Shown here: positions 32,005-41,732 of the stretch, piece by piece
How the letters are laid out: each line of letters starts with the position of its first letter
Position numbering within the stretch: position 1 is the first letter of the stretch
Origin: Microbacterium sp. RURRCA19A
Lineage (GTDB): Bacteria; Actinomycetota; Actinomycetes; Actinomycetales; Microbacteriaceae
Direction of reading: 5' to 3'
Length of the DNA stretch: 64,000 nucleotides
Assembly: GCF_900156455.1 (NCBI RefSeq)
Contig: NZ_FTNQ01000001.1
Coordinates: 248,001-312,000 of the forward strand
Program-made: the position numbers and the translations under genes
The notes under the pieces: model-generated
The model's input: only the letters and a program-made list of their open reading frames with translations
What the model was told of the DNA's origin: nothing
Databases searched by the model: none

Positions 32005-32475
32005 TCAGACGGGGTCGGATGCCGGCGGGCCGATGGGACGGATCGGGAGACCGGTCTCGGGGCGGCCGTCGCGGATGGGCCCGATGCCGCGCGGTTCGAA
32101 GGTGTTGACCATGGCGTGGGCCGCACGCTCGAGGTAGTCCCACAACGGAGCCTCGAGCACCGGCGGCAGCGCGACCTCGGCGACGGCCGCGCGCATGTGC
32201 CGCAGCCAGCGGTCGCGCGCGTCCGGATCGACGTGGAACGGCATGTGTCGCATCCGCAGGCGCGGATGACCGCGCGTCTCCCCGTAGGTCGTGGGCCCTC
32301 CCCAGTACTGTGCGAGGAACAGCGTGAGGCGCTCGGCGGCGGGGCCGAGATCTTCCTCGGGGTACATGGGCTTCAACACCTCGTCCTCGGCGACCCCGCG
32401 GTAGAACGCGTCGACGAGCCGACGGAACGTGTCCATCCCGCCGGCCTGATCGTAGAAGCTGATCGGTTCGCTCAC
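32005..32475 (-). CDS. glbO: Truncated haemoglobin, group II (GlbO-like)
   Basis: This 156-residue 2-on-2 globin has DTFRRLVDAFYRGVAEDEVL with the B10 tyrosine, QYWGGPTTYGETRGHPRLRMRHMPF with the proximal histidine region, and RDRWLRHM with the G8 tryptophan that marks groups II and III. It has an extended polar C-terminus. It binds haem and O2. Roles in O2 delivery or peroxide/NO protection are known for the family. The GTG start overlaps the mscS stop by 4 nt (GTGA), so it is coupled to the channel gene. Confidence 0.93.
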   Translation of the reverse strand: MSEPISFYDQAGGMDTFRRLVDAFYRGVAEDEVLKPMYPEEDLGPAAERLTLFLAQYWGGPTTYGETRGHPRLRMRHMPFHVDPDARDRWLRHMRAAVAEVALPPVLEAPLWDYLERAAHAMVNTFEPRGIGPIRDGRPETGLPIRPIGPPASDPV

Positions 32476-33716
32476 GCGGGTGCTCCATCGTCGTCGGCCC
32501 GCACGGCGGGGGGAGTCGGTTTGCCGGCGCCGGCGTCATCCGCGGAGGGCGATGTGTCTTCGGTCTTGGGCTTCTTCGGGCGTGCCTTCTCCGCCGCGAT
32601 CTCGGCGGCCACGGCATCCGCGTCCAACACCGTGTCGGACACCGCGAGCTTCTTGCGCCGGGGGCGCCAGACGGGGCGCTCGGGTGTGGTCGCCACGGGG
32701 GTGGGCTTGGTCTTCGGGGGGTGGGCGCCGCGGACGCTCTGGGCTCCCTCCGCACCGGTCAGGACGATGGAGTTGAGCTGCGGGAGGGTGACACCCAGTG
32801 CGTCGATCGCGCGCTTCAGGCGGACACGCAGCTCACGGGCGACGTCGTCCTTCGCCCCGGAGCGTGTCTTCATGACCAGGCGGATGACCAGCGCGTCGCC
32901 GCTGATGGACTCCAGGCCCCAGATCTCGGGCTGCTCGATGATGCGGGAACGCCACTTCGTCTCTTTCGCGAGCCCCTTGGCCGCGGCGAGCATGGCCTTC
33001 TCGACCTCGTCGATGTCGGCGTCCGCGGGCACCGCGAGGTCGATGATGACCCGGGCCCACCCCTGGGACATGTTGCCGATGCGGGTGATCTCACCGTTGC
33101 GGACGTACCAGAGCGTGCCGTTGACGTCGCGGACGTGCGTGATGCGGACGCTGACGAACTCCACGATGCCGGTCGCAAGGCCGAGGTCGACGACGTCGCC
33201 GATCCCGATCTGGTCTTCCGCGACGATGAAGATCCCGTTCAGCACGTCTTTGACGATGTTCTGCGCGCCGAAGCCGAGTCCGGCTCCGACCGCCGCCGTG
33301 AGGAGAGTGAGGGATGCCAGGGCATTCGGAGCCACGATCCCGGCGATCCACACCAGGGCGACGATGACCAGGACGACGTTGACGATGTTCTGCAGGATCG
33401 TGCCGAGCGTCCGTGTGCGCTGCACGACGCGGACGGCCGCGAGCGGCGAGCGGTCGAGCGCCTGGGTGTCGTCGACCCTTGCGTTCTTCTTCGCGCCGTT
33501 GACGATCCGATCGACGACGCGGCGGATGATGACACGCAGGACCCACGCGGCGACGACGACGCCCACGATGATCCCCAGGATCCGCAAGATGACCCCACCG
33601 AATCCGAGTAATTGCGCACCGATCCACGCCCACGTCGAGGGGTCGGCGAGCTGTTCGATGGTCGCGGGCGGCGAAGGTGTCGGGGACGGTTCAGGTGCAG
33701 AGGCGAGAACAGACAT
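32472..33716 (-). CDS. Small-conductance mechanosensitive channel (MscS family)
   Basis: This 414-residue inner-membrane channel has three predicted helices (about 40-65, 95-120 and 125-150). The third is the pore helix, with SLTLLTAAVGAGLGFGAQNIVKDVLNG. Then come the MscS beta domain (IGIGDVVDLGLATGIVEFVSVR) and a C-terminal alpha/beta domain. A Lys/Pro/Ala-rich cytoplasmic tail of about 100 residues is extra. ATG 33716 is preferred over 33725 because TAGCAT (33729-33724) lies 7 nt before it. It probably opens on hypo-osmotic shock. Confidence 0.92.
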   Translation of the reverse strand: MSVLASAPEPSPTPSPPATIEQLADPSTWAWIGAQLLGFGGVILRILGIIVGVVVAAWVLRVIIRRVVDRIVNGAKKNARVDDTQALDRSPLAAVRVVQRTRTLGTILQNIVNVVLVIVALVWIAGIVAPNALASLTLLTAAVGAGLGFGAQNIVKDVLNGIFIVAEDQIGIGDVVDLGLATGIVEFVSVRITHVRDVNGTLWYVRNGEITRIGNMSQGWARVIIDLAVPADADIDEVEKAMLAAAKGLAKETKWRSRIIEQPEIWGLESISGDALVIRLVMKTRSGAKDDVARELRVRLKRAIDALGVTLPQLNSIVLTGAEGAQSVRGAHPPKTKPTPVATTPERPVWRPRRKKLAVSDTVLDADAVAAEIAAEKARPKKPKTEDTSPSADDAGAGKPTPPAVRADDDGAPA

Positions 33717-33732
33717 CGTGTTCATGCTAACG

Positions 33733-33771
33733 ACGGATGCCTCGGTGCCGCCTGGGCATCGAGGCATCCGT
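33733..33771 (-). terminator. Terminator of the ABC exporter operon
   Basis: 17-bp stem (first 12 bp perfect, 33733-33744/33760-33771, continued by GTGCC/GGCAT) with a 5-nt loop. It holds one GGATGCC/GGCATCC pair and overlaps the region where the mscS -35 would lie. Confidence 0.8.
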
Positions 33772-33785
33772 CCTGTGTGCGCAGC

Positions 33786-34570
33786 TCAGGCGTCGCGTCG
33801 CTGGAGGAGGACGGTTCCCGCCCCCATGAGGACGACGACCCACCCGACGAGCGTGAGCGCGGGGACCAGGATGTCGCCGGTGGGAATGGCCGTCAGCTCG
33901 GTTCCGGCGGAGACCGGCAGATACTCCCGGAGGTCGGCGATCCACTGCAGCGACGGTCCGCCGAGCTGCAGCAGGCTGAAGGCGACCGGGGCGACGAAGA
34001 GCACCCCGACGGTGGCGGCGATGGCGCCGGCCCCGTTGCGGATGACGAGACCGAAGCCCATGCCGATGAGGGCGTACGCCACGATGGCGGCGACGCCGAG
34101 CAGGAGGGGGAAGGCCGCCTCGCTGGGGGTCTCCCACGCGATCGCGGTCGAGCTCAGCGGCGCCGTGACGGCGAGGGAGATCAACGAGGTGATCGCGGTC
34201 GCGGCGCCGACGACGAGCGTGATCGCGAGGCCCTTTGCCAGCGCGACCTGGGTGCGGCGCGGAGTGGCGGTGAGCGTCGAGCGGATCATCCCGGTCGCGT
34301 ACTCGCCGGTGATGGCGATCGCCCCGAGGATCCCGGCGACGAGCATCGTGAACTGCGCCGAGATCAGGACACCGAACACCGGGGATCCGCCGTCCGCGTT
34401 GGTCACGAAGAGGAAAGCGATGCCGATCGAGAGGACCGCTGCGATCGCGAGCGACCACCAGGTGGACCGCAGAGTCGTGAGCTTGAGTAGTTCGCTGTGC
34501 AGCGTCCGCAGGAAGGTGGGCGCCTGCGCGGTACCGGTGAACGTGGCGCGGCGAGGTGAAGCCAGCGAGG

Positions 34571-34574
<4 letters not shown>
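33786..34574 (-). CDS. ABC-2 type transporter permease
   Basis: This 262-residue membrane protein has about six hydrophobic segments. The first follows LHSELLKLTTLRSTWWSLAIAAVL, and the motif GEYATGMIRSTLTATPRR is typical of ABC-2 permeases of antibiotic or peptide exporters. It partners the ATPase encoded just upstream; its ATG overlaps that gene's stop by 4 nt. The substrate is unknown. Confidence 0.88.
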
Positions 34575-35482
<908 letters not shown>

Positions 35483-35550
35483 GCTTCCACGCTAGGAAGC
35501 GGGTCCGCTCCCGCGCGTCCACCGGGGGAGTGATCCGCGTACATCGCAAG

Positions 35551-35590
35551 ACGTACGCCCTCTCCCACCGGAGCGGGAGAGGGCGTACGT
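35551..35590. terminator. Terminator of pepN
   Basis: Perfect 16-bp arms (35551-35566 and 35575-35590) with an 8-nt loop, directly beyond the pepN stop. Confidence 0.85.
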
Positions 35591-35604
35591 GGAGGGTCGG
35601 TGCG

Positions 35605-38154
35605 TTACTGCGCGTCGCGCTCCTGCACGGCCAGCGCGCGCTCGACGCCCGCGAGGTTCTCGCTCACGAGGCGACGGAGCGCGGGGGCCGCGTCCTTGTG
35701 CGCGGAGAGCCAGGCGCGGGTGGCATCCCGCAGCTGCGTGTTCGCGAGAGCGGCCGGGTAGAGCCCCACGATCAGGTACTGCGCGATCTGGTAGCTGCGG
35801 CTCTCCCAGATGGGGAGGAGCATGTCGAAGTACGGTCCGACGAACTCCGCGAGCACGTCGACGGTCGCGGGGTGCGTGAAGCCGAGCGCCGCCGAGCGCA
35901 CGATCGTGTTCGGAGCGTCGGCGCGGTCGATGAGCGCGTCCCACGCCTCCTGCTTCGCTGCGACGGTCGGCAACGCGGCCTTGGCCTGCGCCGCGAACTC
36001 CCCGCCCTTCGCCGTGTTGTCGGCCTCGCGGGCCGCATCGATGTCGGCCGCGGTCACCGCACCTCCGGCGGCGAGAGCGATCAGCAGCTGCCACGACAGG
36101 TCGGTGTCGATCTCGAGACCGTCGAGGATCGTCTCACCGTCGCGCAGCGCCCGGACCGTCTCGACGTGCGCGGGGGTCGCCGCGGCCGAGGCGAACGCCG
36201 TGACGAACTGCAGCTGGCTGTCGCTGCCTGCCTCGGCGGCCTGGGCGAGCGTCCACAGCCCGTCCGCGACGCGCTCGCGCGCGGCCGCACGGGTCGCCGG
36301 AGCGACGTAGCTGTTGGCCCCGAGCTGGAGCTGCGCCAGGGTCGTGCGGACCGTGGTCGACTCGGTCTCGGAACCGATGTTGCGGAGCACCAGGTCGATG
36401 TAGTCGGTCGCCGAGGCCTCGGCATCCCGGGTCTGGTCCCACGCAGCGCCCCAGACGAGCGAGCGCGCGAGCGGGTCGGAGATGTCCTTGAGGTGCGCGA
36501 TCGCCGTCGCGAGCGAACGCTCGTCGAGGCGGATCTTCGCGTAGGCGAGGTCGTCGTCGTTGAGGAGCACGAGATCGGGACGACGGGTGCCGCGCAGCTG
36601 CGGCACCTCGGTGCGGTCGCCGTCGACGTCGAGCTCGACGCGGTGGACGCGCTCCAGCGCCCCCTTGCCGTTGAGGGAGTAGAAGCCCACGGCGAGACGG
36701 TGCGGGCGGATCGTGGGGTAGTCCGACGGTGCGGTCTGCACGATCGCGAAGCGCGTGAGCGAGCCGTGGTCGTCCTGCTCGATGAGCGGCGACAGCGTGT
36801 TGACGCCGGCCGTCTCGAGCCACTTCTTCGCCCAGTCGCCCAGGTCGCGGCCGCTCGTGGTCTCGAGCTCGGCGAGCAGGTCGCCGACCTCGGTGTTCGA
36901 CCACTGGTGCTTCTGGAAGTACGCCGCGACACCCGCGAAGAACTGCTCGATGCCGACCCAGGCGGCGAGCTGCTTGAGCACCGATCCGCCCTTGGCGTAG
37001 GTGATGCCGTCGAAGTTCACCTGCACGTCTTCGAGGTCGTTGATCTCGGCGACGACCGGGTGGGTCGAGGGGAGCTGGTCCTGGCGGTACGCCCAGGTCT
37101 TCTCCATCGCGTTGAACGTGGTCCAGGCGGCCGTCCACTCGGTCGCCTCGGCGGTGGCGATCGTCGAGGCCCATTCCGCGAACGACTCGTTGAGCCAGAG
37201 GTCGTTCCACCACTTCATGGTCACGAGGTCGCCGAACCACATGTGCGCGAGCTCGTGCAGGATCGTCACGACGCGACGCTCCTTCACGGCATCCGTGACC
37301 TTGCTGCGGAACACGTACGTCTCGGTGAACGTGACCGCGCCGGCGTTCTCCATGGCTCCCGCGTTGAACTCGGGGACGAAGAGCTGGTCGTACTTCGCGA
37401 ACGGGTAGGGGAAGCCGAACTTCTCCTCGAAGTAGGCGAAGCCCTGGCGCGTCTTGTCGAAGACGTAGTCGGCATCCAGGTACTGCCACAGGCTCTTGCG
37501 GGCGTACACGCCCAGCGGGATGACGCGGCCGTCGGCGCTCGTGAGCTCGGAGAAGACCGACTCGTAGGGCCCGGCGATGAGAGCCGTGATGTACGACGAG
37601 ATGCGGGGGGTCGCGGGGAAGCTCCACTCGGCCACTCCGTCGCGGACCTCGCGCGGTTCGGGGGTGGGGGAGTTGGAGACGACCTTCCACGCGGCCGGGG
37701 CGGTCACGGTGAAGGTGAACTCCGCCTTGAGGTCGGGCTGCTCGAACACCGTGAACACGCGGCGCGAGTCCGGCACCTCGAACTGCGAGTAGAGGTACAC
37801 CTCGCCGTCGACGGGGTCGACGAAGCGGTGCAGACCCTCACCGGTGTTGGTGTACTCGCAGTCGGCGTCGACGACGAGCTCGTTCGAGGCTTCGAGCTCG
37901 TCGAGTGCGATGCGCGAGTCGGCGAAGACCGCGGCCGGGTCGAGGACGCGACCGTTGAGGGTCACGGAGTTCACCGAGCGCGCGATGAGGTCGATGAAGG
38001 TCGACGCGCCCTCGGTGGCGGCGAAGCGGACGGTCGTCACGGAACCGAAGACCTCGTCGCCGCGCGTGAGGTCGAGACGCACGTCGTACTGGTGCGTGTC
38101 GATGATCGCGCGGCGCTCCTGCGCTTCGATGCGGGTGAGGTTCTCTCCTGGCAC
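35605..38154 (-). CDS. pepN: Aminopeptidase N (M1 family)
   Basis: This 849-residue cytoplasmic zinc aminopeptidase finishes peptides from the Clp and other proteases. The exopeptidase motif GAMENAG (near 265-272) and the zinc motif HELAHMWFGD with the downstream glutamate in LNESFAEW (from about 298) are intact. The C-terminal ERAP1-like helical domain (about 520-849) is full length. GTG 38154 gives the family N-terminus (GENLTRIEAQERR) and has GGGAG 8 nt upstream. The frame stays open far beyond, over hemH and rpiB, which is an artefact. Confidence 0.95.
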   Translation of the reverse strand: MPGENLTRIEAQERRAIIDTHQYDVRLDLTRGDEVFGSVTTVRFAATEGASTFIDLIARSVNSVTLNGRVLDPAAVFADSRIALDELEASNELVVDADCEYTNTGEGLHRFVDPVDGEVYLYSQFEVPDSRRVFTVFEQPDLKAEFTFTVTAPAAWKVVSNSPTPEPREVRDGVAEWSFPATPRISSYITALIAGPYESVFSELTSADGRVIPLGVYARKSLWQYLDADYVFDKTRQGFAYFEEKFGFPYPFAKYDQLFVPEFNAGAMENAGAVTFTETYVFRSKVTDAVKERRVVTILHELAHMWFGDLVTMKWWNDLWLNESFAEWASTIATAEATEWTAAWTTFNAMEKTWAYRQDQLPSTHPVVAEINDLEDVQVNFDGITYAKGGSVLKQLAAWVGIEQFFAGVAAYFQKHQWSNTEVGDLLAELETTSGRDLGDWAKKWLETAGVNTLSPLIEQDDHGSLTRFAIVQTAPSDYPTIRPHRLAVGFYSLNGKGALERVHRVELDVDGDRTEVPQLRGTRRPDLVLLNDDDLAYAKIRLDERSLATAIAHLKDISDPLARSLVWGAAWDQTRDAEASATDYIDLVLRNIGSETESTTVRTTLAQLQLGANSYVAPATRAAARERVADGLWTLAQAAEAGSDSQLQFVTAFASAAATPAHVETVRALRDGETILDGLEIDTDLSWQLLIALAAGGAVTAADIDAAREADNTAKGGEFAAQAKAALPTVAAKQEAWDALIDRADAPNTIVRSAALGFTHPATVDVLAEFVGPYFDMLLPIWESRSYQIAQYLIVGLYPAALANTQLRDATRAWLSAHKDAAPALRRLVSENLAGVERALAVQERDAQ

Positions 38155-38280
38155 TGGCGTTCTCCCGAGGATGTGGGTGGATCGTCGCGGATGGCACTGC
38201 TGGCGCCGACGACAACCGTATAAGCCTAGTGTCGAGATACCCCACGGCCGGGCTGATCCCACAGGTGGGAGGATGTCCGG

Positions 38281-39468
38281 GTGAGCACGACCGACACGGA
38301 CCCCACCCCCGAGACCGTCCTCTACGCGTCTCCCGCCGCGGCATCCGGACCCCAGTGGGTCGAGACGCCCGTGGCGTACGACGCGATCCTCCTCGCCGGC
38401 TTCGGCGGGCCCGAGGGGCAGGACGACGTCATCCCCTTCCTCCGCAATGTCACGCGCGGACGCGGCATCCCCGATGAGCGCCTCGAAGAGGTCGCACACC
38501 ATTACCGCCACTTCGGCGGCGTGAGCCCCATCAACCAGCACAACCGTGAGCTGAAGGCGGCGCTGGAGGCCGAGATCGCCCGCCGCGGCCTGAACCTCCC
38601 GGTGTACTGGGGCAACCGCAACTGGGCGCCGTACCTCGAGGAGGCGGTCACCGAGGCTGCGGAGGCCGGCGACACGACGCTGCTGGCGATCGCGACGAGC
38701 GCGTACAGCTCGTTCTCGAGCTGCCGCCAGTACCGCGAGGACTACGCCCGTGTGCTCGAGGCCACCGGTCTCGGCGAGACGGTCACCATCGACAAGGTGC
38801 GGCAGTTCTTCGACCACCCCGGCTTCGTCTCGACCTTCGTCTCGGGCGTGAAGGATGCCGTGTCGGCGTACGTCGCGGACGGCATCGCGCCCGAGAAGAT
38901 CCGGGTCCTGTTCTCCACCCACTCCATCCCCACCGCCGACGCGGAGCGCTCCGGCCCCCGCGACGTCGACTTCGGCGAGGGCGGCGCCTACGAGGCGCAG
39001 CACAAGGCCGTCGCCGCGTTCGTCATGGCCGAGGTCGCCGCGGCCGTCGCCGACGTCGAGTGGGAGCTGGTGTACCAGTCGCGCTCGGGCCCGCCCACGC
39101 AGCCGTGGCTCGAGCCCGACGTGAACGACGTCATCGCGGAGCTTCCGGGCCGCGGCGCGGAAGCCGTCGTCATCGTGCCGCTCGGGTTCGTCAGCGACCA
39201 CATGGAGGTCCTGTGGGACCTCGACACCGAGGCGATGGAAGCGGCGGAGGAAGCCGGCATCCGGGCCGTCCGCACGCCCACCCCGGGCGTCGACCCCGCG
39301 TACGTCTCGGGACTCGTCGACCTCGTCGAGGAGCGCCTGAAGGGCACTCCGAAGGCGGAGCGACCGCACCTCACCGACCTCGGTCCCTGGTACGACGTCT
39401 GCCGCCCCGGCTGCTGCGAGAACGTCCGCGCGGGCTTCAAGCCCGTCGCCGCCGGACTCCGTCCCTGA
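38281..39468 (+). CDS. hemH: Ferrochelatase (coproporphyrin III type)
   Basis: This 395-residue protein inserts Fe2+ into coproporphyrin III in the actinobacterial haem route (also named cpfC). Conserved stretches are LLAGFGGPEGQDDVIPFLRNV, HFGGVSPINQHNR, the metal-site histidine in FSTHSIP and the glutamate region. Cys148 (SSCRQYRED) and the C-terminal cluster CRPGCC (about 373-378) match the four-cysteine [2Fe-2S] set of actinobacterial ferrochelatases. The GTG start has GGGAGG 8 nt before it. It is divergent to pepN. Confidence 0.93.
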   Translation: MSTTDTDPTPETVLYASPAAASGPQWVETPVAYDAILLAGFGGPEGQDDVIPFLRNVTRGRGIPDERLEEVAHHYRHFGGVSPINQHNRELKAALEAEIARRGLNLPVYWGNRNWAPYLEEAVTEAAEAGDTTLLAIATSAYSSFSSCRQYREDYARVLEATGLGETVTIDKVRQFFDHPGFVSTFVSGVKDAVSAYVADGIAPEKIRVLFSTHSIPTADAERSGPRDVDFGEGGAYEAQHKAVAAFVMAEVAAAVADVEWELVYQSRSGPPTQPWLEPDVNDVIAELPGRGAEAVVIVPLGFVSDHMEVLWDLDTEAMEAAEEAGIRAVRTPTPGVDPAYVSGLVDLVEERLKGTPKAERPHLTDLGPWYDVCRPGCCENVRAGFKPVAAGLRP

Positions 39469-39476
39469 CACCCTTC

Positions 39477-39510
39477 GACGCCGCTCGTCCCTCGCGGGGC
39501 GGGCGGCGTC
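39477..39510 (+). terminator. Terminator of hemH
   Basis: 15-bp stem with two G-T pairs (39477-39491/39496-39510) and a TCGC loop. Confidence 0.8.
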
Positions 39511-39555
39511 GTCACGTCCGACCGCGGTGTCCGCGGCCCTCAATAGGATGAGCGC

Positions 39556-40098
39556 ATGCGCATTCACATCGGCACCGATCACGCCGGTCTCGAGTTCTCC
39601 ACCCAGTTGCAGCACCACCTCGCCTCTCAGGGGCACGAGGTCGTCGACCACGGTCCGATCGAGTACGACCCGCTCGACGACTACCCCGCCTTCTGCATCC
39701 GTGCCGCCCAGGCGGTCGTCCGCGACCAGGCCGACGGTCTCGAAACGCTCGGTGTGGTCTTCGGCGGCTCGGGCAACGGCGAGCAGATCGCCGCGAACAA
39801 GGTTCCGGGGATCCGCGCCGCACTCGTCTGGAGCATCGCCACGGCCGAGCTCGCCCGCGAGCACAACGATGCCAACGTGATCGCGATCGGCGCGCGTCAG
39901 CACACGTTCGAAGAAGCCGTGTCCTTCATCGACCGCTTCATCGCGACACCGTTCTCGGGCGAAGAGCGTCACGCCCGGCGCATCGCGCAGCTCGCCGCGT
40001 ACGAACAGGACGGCATCCTGCTGCCCGACCCGCGCGAAGCCGCTCCGCGCCCCGACGTGCTCGACGCGAGCGACTCGTTCGACCCCGAGGCAGGCTGA
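39556..40098 (+). CDS. rpiB: Ribose-5-phosphate isomerase B
   Basis: RpiB (180 residues) interconverts ribulose 5-phosphate and ribose 5-phosphate in the pentose phosphate pathway. The N-terminus MRIHIGTDHAG, the loop VFGGSGNGEQIAANKVPGIRA and HNDANVIAIGARQ are the RpiB/LacAB signature. It carries an acidic tail of about 25 residues. The ATG follows TAGGAT (39544-39549) by 6 nt. The last base of its stop is the first base of the glycosylase start (TGATG). Confidence 0.94.
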   Translation: MRIHIGTDHAGLEFSTQLQHHLASQGHEVVDHGPIEYDPLDDYPAFCIRAAQAVVRDQADGLETLGVVFGGSGNGEQIAANKVPGIRAALVWSIATAELAREHNDANVIAIGARQHTFEEAVSFIDRFIATPFSGEERHARRIAQLAAYEQDGILLPDPREAAPRPDVLDASDSFDPEAG

Positions 40099-41087
40099 TG
40101 CCCGAAGGGCATTCCGTCCATCGCATCGCCCGGCAGTTCGACCGCAACATCGTGGGGCGCACCGTCGCGGCATCCAGTCCCCAAGGCCGCTTTGCCGAGG
40201 GCGCGTCGGTGATAGACGGTCGCGAGGCCCTCGAGGTGCGCGCCGTCGGCAAGCAGATGTTCCTCCGGTTCGATCCCGATGTCTGGCTCCGGGTCCACCT
40301 CGGCATGTACGGCGCCTGGGACTTCGCCGGAGAGGTCGCGGTCGATGCGACCATCGCCTCCGCGAACGGTCGCATGGGGCATACGAATCAGCGGGGCACG
40401 GTCGTCGACGAGCAGATCATGGATGCCGCCGGCGAGAACTCCCTCACCTCGATCGGTGCTCCGCGGCGCGCCCGGGTGCGCATGTCGGAGCAGACGACCG
40501 GACTCGAGGAGCAGACGGAGTGGCCGCCGCCCGTGGTCGGTGCCGTGCGACTCCGCCTTCTCGCCGAGTCGACGTGTGCGGATCTCCGCGGACCCACGGC
40601 CTGTCAGCTGCAGACCCCCGACGAGGTCGCCGCGACCATCGCGAAGCTCGGTCCCGACCCCCTCGTGGACGACGTCGCCGAGGGCGAGGAGCGGTTCGTG
40701 TCCACGGTACGGCGAAAGCCCACCGCGATCGGACTGCTGCTGATGGATCAAGCGGTCGTCAGCGGCATCGGCAACGTGTATCGCGCCGAAATCCTGTTCC
40801 GCGCCCGGCAGAACCCCCACACACCCGGCCGTGACGTCTCCGAAGAGACGATCCGCGAGATGTGGCGCGACTGGGTGCGGCTGCTGGCGATCGGCGTCGA
40901 GACCGGGCAGATGATGACGATGGACGACCTCGATCCCGAGGCCTACCGTCGCGCGATGGCCCACCGCGACGACCGGCACTGGGTGTACCACCGCGCCGGT
41001 CTCCCGTGCCGCGTGTGCGGCACGACGGTGCTCGTCGAAGAAGCGGCGGGACGAAAGCTGTACTGGTGCCCGAAGTGCCAGGCGTGA
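40098..41087 (+). CDS. Fpg/Nei-family DNA glycosylase
   Basis: This 329-residue base-excision enzyme opens with PEGHSVHRIARQF (Pro2/Glu3 catalytic pair; GHS instead of LPE marks the Nei side). It has the helix-two-turn-helix region with GIGNVYRAEILFRARQNP and a C-terminal four-cysteine zinc finger (CRVCG...CPKCQA). It removes oxidised pyrimidines and related lesions and nicks the strand. It is longer than E. coli Nei because of an insert near 100-150. It is coupled to rpiB by the one-base overlap. Confidence 0.92.
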   Translation: MPEGHSVHRIARQFDRNIVGRTVAASSPQGRFAEGASVIDGREALEVRAVGKQMFLRFDPDVWLRVHLGMYGAWDFAGEVAVDATIASANGRMGHTNQRGTVVDEQIMDAAGENSLTSIGAPRRARVRMSEQTTGLEEQTEWPPPVVGAVRLRLLAESTCADLRGPTACQLQTPDEVAATIAKLGPDPLVDDVAEGEERFVSTVRRKPTAIGLLLMDQAVVSGIGNVYRAEILFRARQNPHTPGRDVSEETIREMWRDWVRLLAIGVETGQMMTMDDLDPEAYRRAMAHRDDRHWVYHRAGLPCRVCGTTVLVEEAAGRKLYWCPKCQA

Positions 41088-41105
41088 GCGTTCTAGGCTG
41101 ATCCG

Positions 41106-41732
41106 ATGCGGCAGAACCCGAGCTTCGCGATGACCGACGTCGGAGAGATCCGGCGACTCATCGAGCACAATCCCTGGGTCACGCTCGTCGCCTCGACCCC
41201 TGACGGCCTGGTCGCTTCGCACTACGCCGTGCTGCTCGACGACGACCGCGACGACCTCACGATCGTGGGGCACGTCGGCAAGCCCGACGACGCGATCCTC
41301 GGGCTCGGCGACGGCGAGCTACTCGTCGTCGTGCAGGGACCGCACGGGTACATCACGCCCCGGTGGTACGGCGACGGCCCCGCCGTTCCGACCTGGAACT
41401 TCGTCTCGGCGCACCTCAGTGGCATCCCGGAGATCCTCACTCCGGAGGAGAACCTGCGCGTGCTCGACCGGTTGGTGGAGCGGTTCGAGGGGGAGGACGG
41501 ACGCGGGCTCCACCGCCCCCCGAACGACGCCGCGTTCGTCGATCGGCTCGCCGCGGGCACGGTCGGTTTCCGTCTGACCCCGACCCGCGTGGTCGGCAAG
41601 CGGAAGCTCAGCCAGAACCGTCCCGCCGAGGTCGTCGACACGATCATCGGGGGGCTGTCCGACGGCCCCTCCGCGAACCCGGCCCTGGCCGCCGAGATGC
41701 AGCGCGCCGCCGAGGCGCGACGCCGCGCATGA
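41106..41732 (+). CDS. paiB: FMN-binding protein of the PaiB family
   Basis: This 208-residue protein has a split-barrel flavin-binding fold. PTWNFVSAHLSG and the C-terminal GFRLTPTRVVGKRKLSQNRP are typical of PaiB, named from Bacillus as a negative regulator of sporulation and protease genes. A direct DNA-binding role is not evident, and it may be a flavin-dependent enzyme. ATG 41106 follows TAGGCT (41094-41099) by 6 nt. Its stop overlaps the next start by 4 nt (ATGA). Confidence 0.88.
   Translation: MRQNPSFAMTDVGEIRRLIEHNPWVTLVASTPDGLVASHYAVLLDDDRDDLTIVGHVGKPDDAILGLGDGELLVVVQGPHGYITPRWYGDGPAVPTWNFVSAHLSGIPEILTPEENLRVLDRLVERFEGEDGRGLHRPPNDAAFVDRLAAGTVGFRLTPTRVVGKRKLSQNRPAEVVDTIIGGLSDGPSANPALAAEMQRAAEARRRA

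Noticed and set aside
38155..40173. Open extension of the pepN frame upstream across hemH and rpiB
   Set aside because: The extension has no homology character and crosses genes with strong motifs; GTG 38154 with a Shine-Dalgarno gives the family N-terminus.
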